A stretch of 64,000 bases of DNA from Caenispirillum bisanense (GTDB lineage Bacteria; Pseudomonadota; Alphaproteobacteria; Rhodospirillales; UBA2165), in the NCBI GenBank assembly GCA_945877815.1, contig CAMDWJ010000007.1, positions 54,266 through 118,265 of the forward strand, given 5' to 3'. Every line of letters begins with the position of its first letter. Position 1 is the first letter of the stretch. The notes under the pieces are model-generated. The model ran no database searches, was not told the DNA's origin, and saw nothing but the letters and a program-made list of their open reading frames with translations. Position numbers and translations under genes: made by a program. Shown piece by piece: positions 8,889 to 17,980 of the stretch.

Positions 8889-8948
8889 GTTAACCTGATT
8901 CTGTAGAACCGTAAGTCGCTTTACAATCGATCATAGCCGCCGCAAAAT
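8889..8948 (+). promoter_or_regulatory. Module 3 promoter and operator
   Basis: GTTAA-N18-TAAGTCGC precedes TTTACA (8920-8925), 17 nt and CAAAAT (8943-8948). Architecture and spacing are the same as at 2218 and 6302. The block TAAGTCGCTTTACA is identical between modules 1 and 3, while its surroundings have diverged. Confidence 0.65.
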
Positions 8949-8994
8949 TTAGCTGGTTCCGGCTTGATTACCTTTGATCGTGGAGACCATCCCC

Positions 8995-10278
8995 ATGTTG
9001 TCCAACGAAGATAATATTCGCATCACCCGGGTTTCGCGCGGCACGCCCATGGGCGATGTGATGCGCCGCTACTGGCAGCCGGCGGCTCTCTCCAGCGAAT
9101 TGCCCGAACCCGACGGCGCGCCCGTGCGCGTGCGGCTGCTGGGTGAGGATCTGATCGCCTTTCGCGACACCAACGGCAAGGTCGGCCTGGTCGAAGCCTA
9201 TTGCCCACATCGCCGCGCACCGATGTTCTATGGCCGCAACGAGGATTGCGGTCTGCGCTGCGTCTATCACGGCTGGAAATTCGATGCCGAGGGCAATTGC
9301 GTGGATCTGCCGACCGAGCCGGCGTCCAGCAAGATGAAGGACCACATCAAGATTGGCGCCTATCCGACCTTTGAGAAGGCCGACATCGTCTGGGCCTATC
9401 TGGGTCCGCAGGAAAATATGCCGCCGCCGCCGGATTACGAATGGATGCGGGCACCCGCGACCCATCGCTGGGTCACCAAGACCTACGAGGAATGCAATTG
9501 GCTGCAGGCGCTCGAAGGTGGGCTCGATACCGCGCACTCATCCTACCTCCACCGCGAAAAACTTTGGCCGGGCGCCGAACTGCGCATGCGCGACGGCGCC
9601 CCCCGCCTCGAGGTCGAAAAATCCGATTTTGGCTATTCCTATATCTCGCACCGCAATTCCGGCGCCGACGGCACCTATGTGCGCGTTTATCAATATGTGA
9701 TGCCCTATCAGCAGATGCGCGGCGGTGTCACAAAATTGAAAGAGCGCTGGGAGGTGCCGACGCTCGACGGACATTTGTGGGTGCCGATCGACGATGCCCA
9801 GACCTGGTCATACAATTTCGCCTGGGGCATCGATCACAATCATCCGTTGCCGCGCGACCATATGGAGAAGATCGACACCACCGCCGGCCGCGGGCCGGAC
9901 GATCTGATCCCCGGCACGTTCAAGCCGAAACGCAATCTCGCCAACGATTACCTGATCGACCGGCAGCGGCAGAAGACCGTCAGCTTCACCGGCATCACCG
10001 GCTTGAACACGCAGGACTTCGCGCTGCAGGAAAGCATGGGTACGCAGGACGACGGCCCGATCTGCGATCGCACCCAGGAACATCTGGGATCGTCCGATAA
10101 GGCGATTATCGCCATGCGCAATCTGCTGCTCGAAGCGACCCGCGAGGTCGCGGCCGGCAAGCAGCCGAAGGGCGTCGACCCGAAATCGCATTCGCACATC
10201 CGACCGTTCGATACGCTGGTGCCGCCGAATGCCGATTGGCGCAAGGAGATGGAATACGATCTGCGCCCGAAGTGGTGA
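8995..10278 (+). CDS. Rieske non-haem iron ring-hydroxylating oxygenase, module 3
   Basis: This is the third paralogue, 427 residues when started at the ATG at 8995 (MLSNEDNIRI), which aligns with the other two. The ORF track extends seven codons further upstream without support. The Rieske ligands (CPH...CVYH) and the iron motif DTAHSSYLH are intact. Its gene is preceded by the shared promoter block and followed after 41 bp by the module 3 binding protein. The retained catalytic residues argue that all three copies are active. Confidence 0.92.
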   Translation: MLSNEDNIRITRVSRGTPMGDVMRRYWQPAALSSELPEPDGAPVRVRLLGEDLIAFRDTNGKVGLVEAYCPHRRAPMFYGRNEDCGLRCVYHGWKFDAEGNCVDLPTEPASSKMKDHIKIGAYPTFEKADIVWAYLGPQENMPPPPDYEWMRAPATHRWVTKTYEECNWLQALEGGLDTAHSSYLHREKLWPGAELRMRDGAPRLEVEKSDFGYSYISHRNSGADGTYVRVYQYVMPYQQMRGGVTKLKERWEVPTLDGHLWVPIDDAQTWSYNFAWGIDHNHPLPRDHMEKIDTTAGRGPDDLIPGTFKPKRNLANDYLIDRQRQKTVSFTGITGLNTQDFALQESMGTQDDGPICDRTQEHLGSSDKAIIAMRNLLLEATREVAAGKQPKGVDPKSHSHIRPFDTLVPPNADWRKEMEYDLRPKW

Positions 10279-10319
10279 GGGCGTTCAATATATAAAATAA
10301 TTTTCGCAGGGAGATAGTT

Positions 10320-11423
10320 ATGTTTGCAAAATTAGCGGCGATTTTCGTCTTGGCCTTGATGATGCCGATCTTGACGCCGTCAGGGGCCGCGCATGCGCAA
10401 GCCTGGCAGGACGAATGGAAGGCAACGCTCGCCAAGGCCAAGGGCCAGACTCTCAATGCGATGGTCGCGGGCGAGGAGGCCTATCAGATCATCCTCAACG
10501 AATTTTCCAAGAAGTTCGGCGTCAAGGTGGAGACGACCGTCTCGCGGCCCTCTTCGGCACTCGCGCGCATTCAGACCGAACAGAAGAACGGCCAGTTCAT
10601 TTGGGACATCTGGATGGGCGGCACCTCGAACATGGTCAATTCGGCCTCTCCCGCCGGGCTGACCGCGCCGATGGAGCCTTATTTCATCCTGCCCGAGGTG
10701 AAGGATGTGTCGAACTGGCGTCATGCCGATTTCATCTTCGGCGATTCTAAACGGAGCGTCTTCACCAATTCCAACAAGCTCGAATTCTATGTGCTGCGCA
10801 ATAAATCGGTTTTGCCGGAGGTGAAGGTCGAAACCTGGGACGATCTGTTGAACCCGAAACTGAAGGGCAAGATTTCCGTGCGCGATATGTCGGTTCCCAA
10901 TGCCGGAACTTTCGCGATGGCGACGGCCTATGGCGTGAAGGGGCCGGATTTCGTGCGCAAGCTGCTCAAGGACCAAGAGGTCAAGGTCTACGAGAATCCT
11001 CAGCAGCTCGATGCCGCCATCATGCGGGGCGGCCAGGCGGTTTCCATCGGTCTCGAAACCTATCTGTGGGACAAGTGCCGGGCTGACGGTGGTTGCAAGG
11101 ATGTCGACAATCTCTATCAATTCGGCGCCGCGATTTCGCTGGGCCTGACGGTTCCGAAAAACGCGCCCGACAGCGACGCGGTGAAAGTATTTCTCAATTG
11201 GTATCTCTCGAAAGAAGGTCAGGAACTGTGGCTGAAATCCTGGGCCATCCAAAATACCAGCGGTGCGGTCAGCATGCGCAAGGATGTGGCGCCCGTGAAA
11301 GGCCACGAAAACTCCTTGCCGGATTTTTCCGATCCTAAAAAATATGTGTTCGTTTCATCGGAACACGGCAGCGCGGAAATCAACTCGACCATCAAGATTT
11401 TCAAAGAAGTGATGGGGAAGTGA
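10320..11423 (+). CDS. Periplasmic ABC-type solute-binding protein, module 3
   Basis: This is the third family 1 solute-binding protein, 367 residues, with a signal peptide ending AAHAQ. GGGAG lies 6-10 nt before the ATG. The internal segments ([41 protein letters not shown]) match the module 1 and 2 proteins. Like module 2 it has a [15 protein letters not shown]-type Cys pair. It ends the tandem array; the next gene is convergent. The transporter it feeds is not encoded here. Confidence 0.88.
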   Translation: MFAKLAAIFVLALMMPILTPSGAAHAQAWQDEWKATLAKAKGQTLNAMVAGEEAYQIILNEFSKKFGVKVETTVSRPSSALARIQTEQKNGQFIWDIWMGGTSNMVNSASPAGLTAPMEPYFILPEVKDVSNWRHADFIFGDSKRSVFTNSNKLEFYVLRNKSVLPEVKVETWDDLLNPKLKGKISVRDMSVPNAGTFAMATAYGVKGPDFVRKLLKDQEVKVYENPQQLDAAIMRGGQAVSIGLETYLWDKCRADGGCKDVDNLYQFGAAISLGLTVPKNAPDSDAVKVFLNWYLSKEGQELWLKSWAIQNTSGAVSMRKDVAPVKGHENSLPDFSDPKKYVFVSSEHGSAEINSTIKIFKEVMGK

Positions 11424-11430
11424 CGGGGCG

Positions 11431-11971
11431 CTAACTGAAATCGTCTTTTGCCACGGCGGCGGTCCCAAGCAGTCGCTTGTAGATCGCTGCCGTCGCTGAA
11501 TCGAAACAGCAAAACAGAACCCGATCCGGCAAAGGTAGATCCTTGAGCGCCGCGCTGACGCTGCGCACCGCGATCTCGGCGGCCGCGCTCGGGCGGAAAG
11601 CCGAAGATGCCGGTTGAGATGGCGGGAAAGGCAAGCGAGGCCGAACCCGATTGCGCGGCGAGAGCGATGCAATTGCGATAACAGCTGTCAAGCAGCTCGT
11701 CCTCGCCCGCGCTGCCGCCGCGCCACACCGGCCCCACGGTATGGATCACATATTTCGCCGCCAAGCGATAGCCCGAGGTGATGCGTGCCTCGCCGGTTGG
11801 ACAACCGCCGAGCGCGCGGCATTCCTCCAATAGATCGGGGCCGGCGGCGCGATGGATCGCGCCATCGACCCCGCCGCCGCCCAGCAGGCTTTCATTGGCG
11901 GCATTGACGATGGCATCGACCGCGAGGCGGGTGATATCGCCTTCGACGACGCTGAGAAGGGGATCGATCAT
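11431..11971 (-). pseudogene. Macro-domain (ADP-ribose binding/deacetylase) gene with a frameshift
   Basis: The N-terminal half reads as a good macro domain (YmdB/O-acetyl-ADP-ribose deacetylase type): [23 protein letters not shown], then [10 protein letters not shown] and [15 protein letters not shown]. The frame is then lost. The expected continuation ([27 protein letters not shown]) is in another frame, ending at 11431. One extra G in the coding sequence near 11577-11590 (GCGCGGCCGCC, expected GCGCGCCGCC) explains this. It is either a recent single-base pseudogene or a sequencing error. An intact product would be about 179 residues and would remove ADP-ribose-type adducts. It is convergent with module 3. 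Confidence 0.8.
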
Positions 11972-11998
11972 CGCTCTCCTCTTATGCGGTCCGGTTGG

Positions 11999-13120
11999 TT
12001 AGGCCTTGGCGAGGATATCCGCCGCAGGCACGAAATCGTAGCCCAGATCGCGCGCGACGGCCTCAAAGGTGATGCGGCCACGATATACATTCAACCCGGC
12101 GCGCAGATGTTTGTCTTCGGCGAGCGCGCGGGCGACGCCCTTGTCGGCGATGGCCAACACGAACGGCAACGTCGCATTATTGAGGGCGCGTGCCGAGGTG
12201 CGCGCCACCGCGCCCGGCATGTTGGTCACGCAATAATGCACAACGCGCTCCTCGATATAGGTGGGTTCGGCATGGGTGGTCGGACGGCTGGTCTCAAAAC
12301 AGCCGCCCTGGTCGATCGCGACATCGACGATGACCGAGCCCGGCCGCATCTTGGCGACCATCTGTCGGGTCACGAGCTTGGGGGCCGCGGCACCCGGCAC
12401 CAGGACCGCCCCGATCACCAAATCGGCGCCGGTGAAATGTTCTTCGATGGCATCGATGGTCGAATAGAGCGTGGTCATGGATGAGCCGAATTGCAGATCG
12501 AGCGCATACAAACGCGCCAACGATTTATCGATCACGGTGACCGAGGCTTCGAGGCCCATGGCCATGCGCGCCGCGTTGGTGCCGACGACCCCGCCGCCCA
12601 GGATGACCACGCGCGCGGCCGGCACGCCCGGGACACCGCCGAGCAAGATCCCCGCGCCGCCTTGTTCCTTTTCCAGGCAATGCGCGCCGACCTGCACCGA
12701 CATGCGGCCGGCGACTTCGCTCATGGGGGCGAGCAGCGGCAGGCCGCCGGCCTCGTCGGTCACGGTCTCGTAGGCGATGGCGATAGCGCCCGATGCGACC
12801 AATCCGGCTGTCTGCGCGGGCTCGGCCGCAAGATGCAGATAGGTGAACAGGATTTGGTTGTCGCGCAGCAGTTTGAGCTCGCCGGCCTGCGGCTCCTTGA
12901 CCTTGACTACCAGCTCGGCGCGCGCGAAGACCGTGGCGGCATCCGGGGCGATCTCGGCGCCGACCTGGCGATAGGAATCGTCATCGAAGCCGCAACCGAG
13001 CCCGGCATTATGTTCGACCAGGACCCGGTGCCCGTGATGCACAAGTTCGCGCACGCTGGCGGGGACCATCCCGACCCGGTATTCGTGAACCTTGATCTCC
13101 TTGGGTATCCCGATCTGCAC
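11999..13120 (-). CDS. ald: Alanine dehydrogenase
   Basis: This NAD-dependent enzyme interconverts L-alanine and pyruvate plus ammonia. The start is the GTG at 13120 ([18 protein letters not shown]), with AAGGAG 6 nt upstream. This gives 373 residues, the usual family length; the ORF track start adds 21 unsupported codons. Family features are the N-terminal IPKEIK...R segment, VKVKEPQ with the active-site Lys, and the Rossmann motif [13 protein letters not shown]. Convergent neighbours and the lack of an adjacent regulator suggest a single-gene transcript. Confidence 0.95.
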   Translation of the reverse strand: MQIGIPKEIKVHEYRVGMVPASVRELVHHGHRVLVEHNAGLGCGFDDDSYRQVGAEIAPDAATVFARAELVVKVKEPQAGELKLLRDNQILFTYLHLAAEPAQTAGLVASGAIAIAYETVTDEAGGLPLLAPMSEVAGRMSVQVGAHCLEKEQGGAGILLGGVPGVPAARVVILGGGVVGTNAARMAMGLEASVTVIDKSLARLYALDLQFGSSMTTLYSTIDAIEEHFTGADLVIGAVLVPGAAAPKLVTRQMVAKMRPGSVIVDVAIDQGGCFETSRPTTHAEPTYIEERVVHYCVTNMPGAVARTSARALNNATLPFVLAIADKGVARALAEDKHLRAGLNVYRGRITFEAVARDLGYDFVPAADILAKA

Positions 13121-13194
13121 CGTATTCTCCTTGCGTATCAGTCTAGCGGAATCATCTTCGCCATGGTAACGCATCGCGACCAAGGGGGGAGTTG

Positions 13195-14232
13195 ATGTCC
13201 GTCAACACGCCAGTGCGCAGCATACTCGTCTATGTCGGGCTCGATCTCGTCGGCGATGGCTTGATCAAGCTGCCGTTCATCCGGGCGCTGCGCGACGCTT
13301 ATCCCGACGCCCAAATCACCTGGCTGGCCGGCAAGGGCAAAAGCGTCTTCGCGGGCGTCCTTAAGGGCGCGGTGGCGGGCCTGATCGACGAGGTGATCGA
13401 GCGCACCGATATCGGTGTCAGCTTTTCCGAGATCTTGCACAATCCGCTGCCCGGCCGTCATTTCGATCTCATCATCGATACCCAGCGTGGCGCGCTCGCC
13501 TCGCTCGTTCTGCACCGCGTCGCCCATCGCGATCTGATCTCGCCCTTCGCCAATTTCGTGCTCTCGAGTCTTAAGCCGTCGCGTGGGTACCGTTTGCCGC
13601 GCAACCTCCAACGTCAATTGTTCGATCTGCTCGAGATCGCAAGCGGCCATCCGGTGCCCACCCCCACGGGGATCACGATCGCGATCGATCCCGCGACACT
13701 CGATACGGCCGCGCGCCTGCTCCCCGGCGGGTCGTGCTATGTGGGATTCGCGCCGGGGGCGGGCGGTCCGGCCAAATGCTGGCCGCTCGAAAATTTCATT
13801 GCGCTCGCGCGCATCCAATTGTCGGTGGGCCGCATTCCGGTCTTCATCCTCGGTCCCGCCGAGGCCGGTTGGGACGGTAAAATTTTGGCCGAGGTGCCGG
13901 GGGCGAAATTCCCGCTCCAGCAGGACGAGATCGGGGTTCGCAGCGGCTTTGCGCCCGAGCTTACGGTCGCCGTGGCGAGCCGGCTGGCACTGGTCGTCGC
14001 CAACGATTCCGGGTCCGGCCATATGTGCGCGGCCGGCGGCGTGCCGATGGTTTCGCTGTTCGGGCCCACCAGTCCGGAAAAATTCGCACCGCTTGCCGAA
14101 CGCGTGAGCATCGTTCGTGCGCAGGAATTCGGCGGCCGCGAGATGAATTTGATTCCGGTCGACGCGGTCGCGCGCGCCGTCAATGAGGTTCTGGCGGATT
14201 CTGCGAACGCTGACGCGCTACCAGCACGGTAA
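13195..14232 (+). CDS. Glycosyltransferase family 9 (heptosyltransferase-like)
   Basis: This cytosolic GT-B enzyme of the ADP-heptose:LPS heptosyltransferase family has about 345 residues. The N-terminus has the family's SILVYVGLDLVGDGLIKLPFIRAL acceptor-domain start. The C-terminal domain has FAPGAGGPAKCWPLENFIAL and VVANDSGSGHMCAAGG, the nucleotide-sugar binding DSG/HxAA pattern. Such enzymes extend the LPS core or a surface glycan. GGGGGGA precedes the TTG-ATG start pair, and the ATG at 13195 is preferred. The 3' end overlaps the convergent ampG-like gene by 53 bp. Two more GT9 genes lie just beyond. Confidence 0.88.
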   Translation: MSVNTPVRSILVYVGLDLVGDGLIKLPFIRALRDAYPDAQITWLAGKGKSVFAGVLKGAVAGLIDEVIERTDIGVSFSEILHNPLPGRHFDLIIDTQRGALASLVLHRVAHRDLISPFANFVLSSLKPSRGYRLPRNLQRQLFDLLEIASGHPVPTPTGITIAIDPATLDTAARLLPGGSCYVGFAPGAGGPAKCWPLENFIALARIQLSVGRIPVFILGPAEAGWDGKILAEVPGAKFPLQQDEIGVRSGFAPELTVAVASRLALVVANDSGSGHMCAAGGVPMVSLFGPTSPEKFAPLAERVSIVRAQEFGGREMNLIPVDAVARAVNEVLADSANADALPAR

Positions 14233-15595
14233 TGACCACCGCGACGAGACCGATCGCGAAGGAATAAACGAAAAAGGTGACATAGCCGGCGCCCAGCGCC
14301 GCACCACTCACCGCGATCTGTGCTGCGGCCGCATTCAGTGAGTCAGAAGTGCCGCCGGCGAACAGGCCGGTCAGCGGCGCGAACCAGCCGCCAGCGTTGG
14401 CCGAGTGTGCGGCCCCCTCCACGATGCGGCCGGATTGCGATGCGATCAATTTTCCAGGCAGCGAATAGAGCGACGAGAACAAGGCATATTGCGTCGCGGT
14501 AAATCCGGCGGCCGTCAGGCTCGACATATAGGCGATCAGGCAGGTGCCCGAAAAACCCGACGCGATATTGTCGGTGCCGATGGCGACGAACAGTGCGGTG
14601 AGATCGGGCCCTTGCGCCGCCAGCCACACGTAGACGAGATTGCTGAGCGGTCCGGCGAGCGCGCCGACCAGCAAGGGCCGCATCAATCCGTAACGTGCGA
14701 TCGCCCAGCCGCCGAGAAACACGCCCAGCATCGACATGACGACGCCGAATACCTTGCGCACTTCGGCGATCTCCGTCTTGGTGAATCCAAGATCGAGATA
14801 AAACGGGTTCATGATATTGAGCACGAAATCCGAGACACGATAGAGACAGATAAGCGCCAGGATCAGCAGCGCCGCGCGCCCGAAGCGGTTCCAGAAATCG
14901 GCGAGAGGTTCGGCGAAAAGCCCATAGAGGAAGCTGCCAAGGCGCGCGCGCCCACGCGGCACGATCACCTGCACCGCCTCGCGCGGCGCCGCAAAAACCG
15001 CGAGCACGCCGATACCCATGAGCGAGGCCATGACCGTGTAGGACAGCGACCAGCCATAGGTTTCGGCGAGCAGCAGAGGGGCTGCACCCGCGACGACGAC
15101 GGCCAGGCGATAGCCCCACTGATAGGCCGCCGCCATGGCGCCCTGCTGGGTTTCCTCGGCCGCCTCGATGCGCCAAGCGTCGATCACGATATCTTGGGTC
15201 GCCGACGAAAATCCGGTCAGAAGCGCGAAGAGTGCCACCAGCCCGAGATTGCCCACCGGATCGGAGCCCGCGATCAGCCACAGCCCGACGATGATCGCGC
15301 CCTGCGACGCCAGCATCCAGGACCGGCGATGGCCGAGCCAGGCCTGCAGGCCGGGAATTCGCGTGCGGTCGACCAGCGGCGCCCACACGAACTTGAAGGA
15401 ATAGGCCAGCGTCGCAAGACTGAAGAAACCGATCACTTCGAGTGAGAGACCGGATTCACGCAACCAGGCGGACAGGGTGTCGAAGATCAACAGGTTCGGC
15501 AGGCCGCTTGCGAAACCCAGGCCGAGGATCACGATCGTGCGGCGATCGCCATAGACCTTGAGCGCCGACAGCCACGATGCCGACGGCTCGCTCAT
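14180..15595 (-). CDS. AmpG-like MFS permease (muropeptide transporter family)
   Basis: This inner-membrane protein of 471 residues with about 12-14 predicted helices belongs to the AmpG branch of the major facilitator superfamily. That branch imports anhydromuropeptides for peptidoglycan recycling. Diagnostic stretches are GFASGLPNLLIFDTLSAWLRESG near the N-terminus, FVWAPLVDR after helix 2 and ATQDIVIDAW in the middle. Its ATG overlaps the stop of the GT9 gene at 15592-16653, so the two are probably co-translated in one envelope operon. The exact substrate remains inferred. Confidence 0.85.
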   Translation of the reverse strand: MSEPSASWLSALKVYGDRRTIVILGLGFASGLPNLLIFDTLSAWLRESGLSLEVIGFFSLATLAYSFKFVWAPLVDRTRIPGLQAWLGHRRSWMLASQGAIIVGLWLIAGSDPVGNLGLVALFALLTGFSSATQDIVIDAWRIEAAEETQQGAMAAAYQWGYRLAVVVAGAAPLLLAETYGWSLSYTVMASLMGIGVLAVFAAPREAVQVIVPRGRARLGSFLYGLFAEPLADFWNRFGRAALLILALICLYRVSDFVLNIMNPFYLDLGFTKTEIAEVRKVFGVVMSMLGVFLGGWAIARYGLMRPLLVGALAGPLSNLVYVWLAAQGPDLTALFVAIGTDNIASGFSGTCLIAYMSSLTAAGFTATQYALFSSLYSLPGKLIASQSGRIVEGAAHSANAGGWFAPLTGLFAGGTSDSLNAAAAQIAVSGAALGAGYVTFFVYSFAIGLVAVVITVLVARQRSQNPPEPH

Positions 15596-16653
15596 GCGGG
15601 CACCGCTGGAGTCATCATCCGATTGATCGCGTCCAGGATGCTGGCGCGCGGCAATCGCGCGATACAGGGATAGACGCCGTCTTCAGACGGCAGAACGCAA
15701 CTGCCGAGACAGCCCGCGCAGTCCATCGGCGTATAGATGAAATGAACGTTGGGCGGGGCGATCTCGCTGGCATAGGGCACGATCTCGCCGACATAGGCGG
15801 CTGATGCCAGACACAATGTGGGTGCGCCCACCGCCACCGCGAGATGCATCGCGGCGGTATCGACCGAGATCACCAGCCGCGCGGCACGGGCGAGGCCTGC
15901 GAGGCGTTCGAAGTCGCAGGCTTCGAACCGCACACGCGGCAGGGACAGCAATGCGGCATAGTCGGGATTGCGCTGCGGATCGTCGGGCGCGCCCGGCACG
16001 ATCACATCGTACTCGCCCGGCAAGGCCCGCACGATATCGTCGAACAGAGCGGGTGCGGCTTGTTTGTCGCGCACCGCCGAAAAAGGGATCAGCAGAACCA
16101 TGGGCCGCGTGGTTGCGGCGGGCGGCGGCAAGCGCTCGGGCGGAAGCCGCAAGACCGGCGCCGGTATCGTGATGCCCGTGAGGAAGTCGGCGAAGTGCTT
16201 CCAGCGCAGAACCTTGTCGAGATGGACGGGGCCGGAATCGAACAGCCGCGCATAGATGCGTTTGTTGCGCGCGAGCAGGCGATCGTATTTCGTCCAGCTG
16301 CGCGGCAGCATCGCAACCCGCTCGTCGGACGCGAGCGCCTTGATCAAGGCTTCATCGCGTTTGGGATGGCGCAAATAATCGGTATTCACGATCAGGCGCC
16401 AGCGCCGCGCGCCGAGCCGCCGAATCGTTTTGCGGCGGAACAGAAAGGAGCGCGCGAAACGGTCGTAGTCGACGGTTTCGACTTCGACGCGCCCGTCGAA
16501 CAGAAAAGTCATCTTGCCGGCATCGCTCCGCAACACCAGGCATACACGTTCGTCCGGACGCGCCAGTGAAGCGAAGCGGGAAAACACATGGGCCAGCAGA
16601 ACCGTGTCGCCGAGCCCGCCGGAGGCGACGATGAGAACGCCGCTGCCGGCCAT
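15592..16653 (-). CDS. Glycosyltransferase family 9 protein
   Basis: This is a GT9/heptosyltransferase-like protein of 353 residues starting at MAGSGVLIVASGGLGDTVLLAHV. That position is 4 nt past the stop of the upstream GT9 gene; the longer ORF in the track runs back through that gene in another frame. The C-terminal half shows ARLVISVDTAAMHLAVAVGAPTLCL, the family's D-T-[AG]-x-x-H-[LM]-A nucleotide-sugar motif. A Cys-rich end (CAGCLGSC) may form disulfides or bind metal. It probably acts in sequence with the neighbouring GT9 enzyme on a surface glycan. Confidence 0.87.
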   Translation of the reverse strand: MAGSGVLIVASGGLGDTVLLAHVFSRFASLARPDERVCLVLRSDAGKMTFLFDGRVEVETVDYDRFARSFLFRRKTIRRLGARRWRLIVNTDYLRHPKRDEALIKALASDERVAMLPRSWTKYDRLLARNKRIYARLFDSGPVHLDKVLRWKHFADFLTGITIPAPVLRLPPERLPPPAATTRPMVLLIPFSAVRDKQAAPALFDDIVRALPGEYDVIVPGAPDDPQRNPDYAALLSLPRVRFEACDFERLAGLARAARLVISVDTAAMHLAVAVGAPTLCLASAAYVGEIVPYASEIAPPNVHFIYTPMDCAGCLGSCVLPSEDGVYPCIARLPRASILDAINRMMTPAVPA

Positions 16654-16657
16654 CGCG

Positions 16658-17893
16658 TCAGGCCGCCCGGCCCATCGGCACCAGGGCGGCGAGTTCACGC
16701 CACACGGCCTCGACCGGGACCGCGCTGATGCAGGGGAAAACATCGAAGCGGCTGGCGCGCAAATGGCAGCGCCAGAAGCAGTGATAGCAGGGCATTTCTT
16801 CGAATACGAAGCGCGCATTGGGCGGTGACGCTTCAACCGGATAGGGCACGAAGCTGCCGAAATGTCCGCCGCCCACGATGACCGTGGTCGGCGTGCCGAG
16901 CGCGATGGCCAGATGCGCGGGGCCGGTATCGTTGCTGACCACACCGGCGGCATGTTTGAGCACGTCGAGCAGTTCGGGCAGCGTCGTTTTGCCCATCAGA
17001 TCGACGACGCGGCTGTCGTTGGCAAAGCGCGTGCCGGCATCGCCCGCATAATCGTCGGCGCCGCCGATCAACACGACGCGCAAACCACGGGCGAGCAGAC
17101 GTTCGGCGATGTCGAGATAGCTCGCAAAGGGCCAGCGCCGCCCGAACTCATTGCTGCCGGGATTGAGCACGACGTAAGGCCCGCCGTCGGCGACGGCGGG
17201 TTTCACGTCACGCCACGGAATGCGCGGCGGCTCCGGCTCGATCTCGCGCCCGGCGAGTGCGGAGAGGAATTTATAATGGCGCACGATCTCATGCGTGGGA
17301 TAGGGGCCGGTATCGATGACCGGTCCGACCTGGCTCAGGTAATAGGTGAATTCGGTGCGCGTCGGCTCGTTGATATAGGGCAGCGAGACGATCGTCTTGG
17401 GCGCATCGGCGATCCATACCAGACTGTCGGCCATCAATGCGCGACGAAAATAGGAATCGCACAGCGTGAGCGCCGGTTTCAGCCGGCGCACCAGAAGTGC
17501 GACCTTGAAGCGATAGAACGGCTGGCGTGCGAAGGCATGCTCGTCGATCATAATGCGCCGGTAATCGGCGAAAACGATATCGGCGATGGGCGCCCAACTC
17601 GCGCAGCCGAGCACGGTGATCTCGTCGCGTTGCACGCCCAGCACTTCGGCATAGGCATCTAGGGCGCGACGGAACAGCACCATGTCGCCGATGCCGTCCA
17701 TGCGCACGACCAGCACGCCGTTGGGTTTTCCGGGAACCGGCCAGTGGCGGGCGATCAGATCGAACAGGCGGAACATCCACCAGCGTCGCCGCATGCCGGC
17801 GGGCAGCAGGCGCCAGAACCACGAGGTCTGAAAGCGATGCCCGGGCAGCGACCGGCGGGCGAGTTCGTCATAACGGCCAGCGAGCGCATCCAT
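16658..17893 (-). CDS. Glycosyltransferase family 9 protein
   Basis: This GT9 protein of 411 residues opens the minus-strand envelope operon (GT9-GT9-ampG-like). After about 55 lead residues it has VLVVRMDGIGDMVLFRRAL, the family's N-terminal glycine-rich loop. Later come VVLNPGSNEFGRRWPFASYLDIAERL and HAAGVVSNDTGPAHLAIALG, the NDTGPAH nucleotide-sugar site. A C-terminal CYHCFWRC cluster parallels the Cys-rich end of its partner. The acceptor is unknown; LPS core or a related envelope glycan is most likely. Confidence 0.87.
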   Translation of the reverse strand: MDALAGRYDELARRSLPGHRFQTSWFWRLLPAGMRRRWWMFRLFDLIARHWPVPGKPNGVLVVRMDGIGDMVLFRRALDAYAEVLGVQRDEITVLGCASWAPIADIVFADYRRIMIDEHAFARQPFYRFKVALLVRRLKPALTLCDSYFRRALMADSLVWIADAPKTIVSLPYINEPTRTEFTYYLSQVGPVIDTGPYPTHEIVRHYKFLSALAGREIEPEPPRIPWRDVKPAVADGGPYVVLNPGSNEFGRRWPFASYLDIAERLLARGLRVVLIGGADDYAGDAGTRFANDSRVVDLMGKTTLPELLDVLKHAAGVVSNDTGPAHLAIALGTPTTVIVGGGHFGSFVPYPVEASPPNARFVFEEMPCYHCFWRCHLRASRFDVFPCISAVPVEAVWRELAALVPMGRAA

Positions 17894-17929
17894 GGCGGGA
17901 CCCTATCGCGTGTCGCTCAAACTGAGAAC

Positions 17930-17964
17930 AAAAAACCCTCTCCGCGCGGTCGCGAAGAGGGTTT
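17930..17964 (-). terminator. Rho-independent terminator of the PfkB-family kinase gene
   Basis: On the minus strand AAACCCTCTTCGCGACCGCGCGGAGAGGGTTTTTT forms a GC-rich stem followed by a T-run. It lies 17 nt past the stop of the kinase gene. It separates that gene from the GT9-ampG operon that follows on the same strand. Confidence 0.85.
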
Positions 17965-17980
17965 GCGTGAGCGTTTTATC

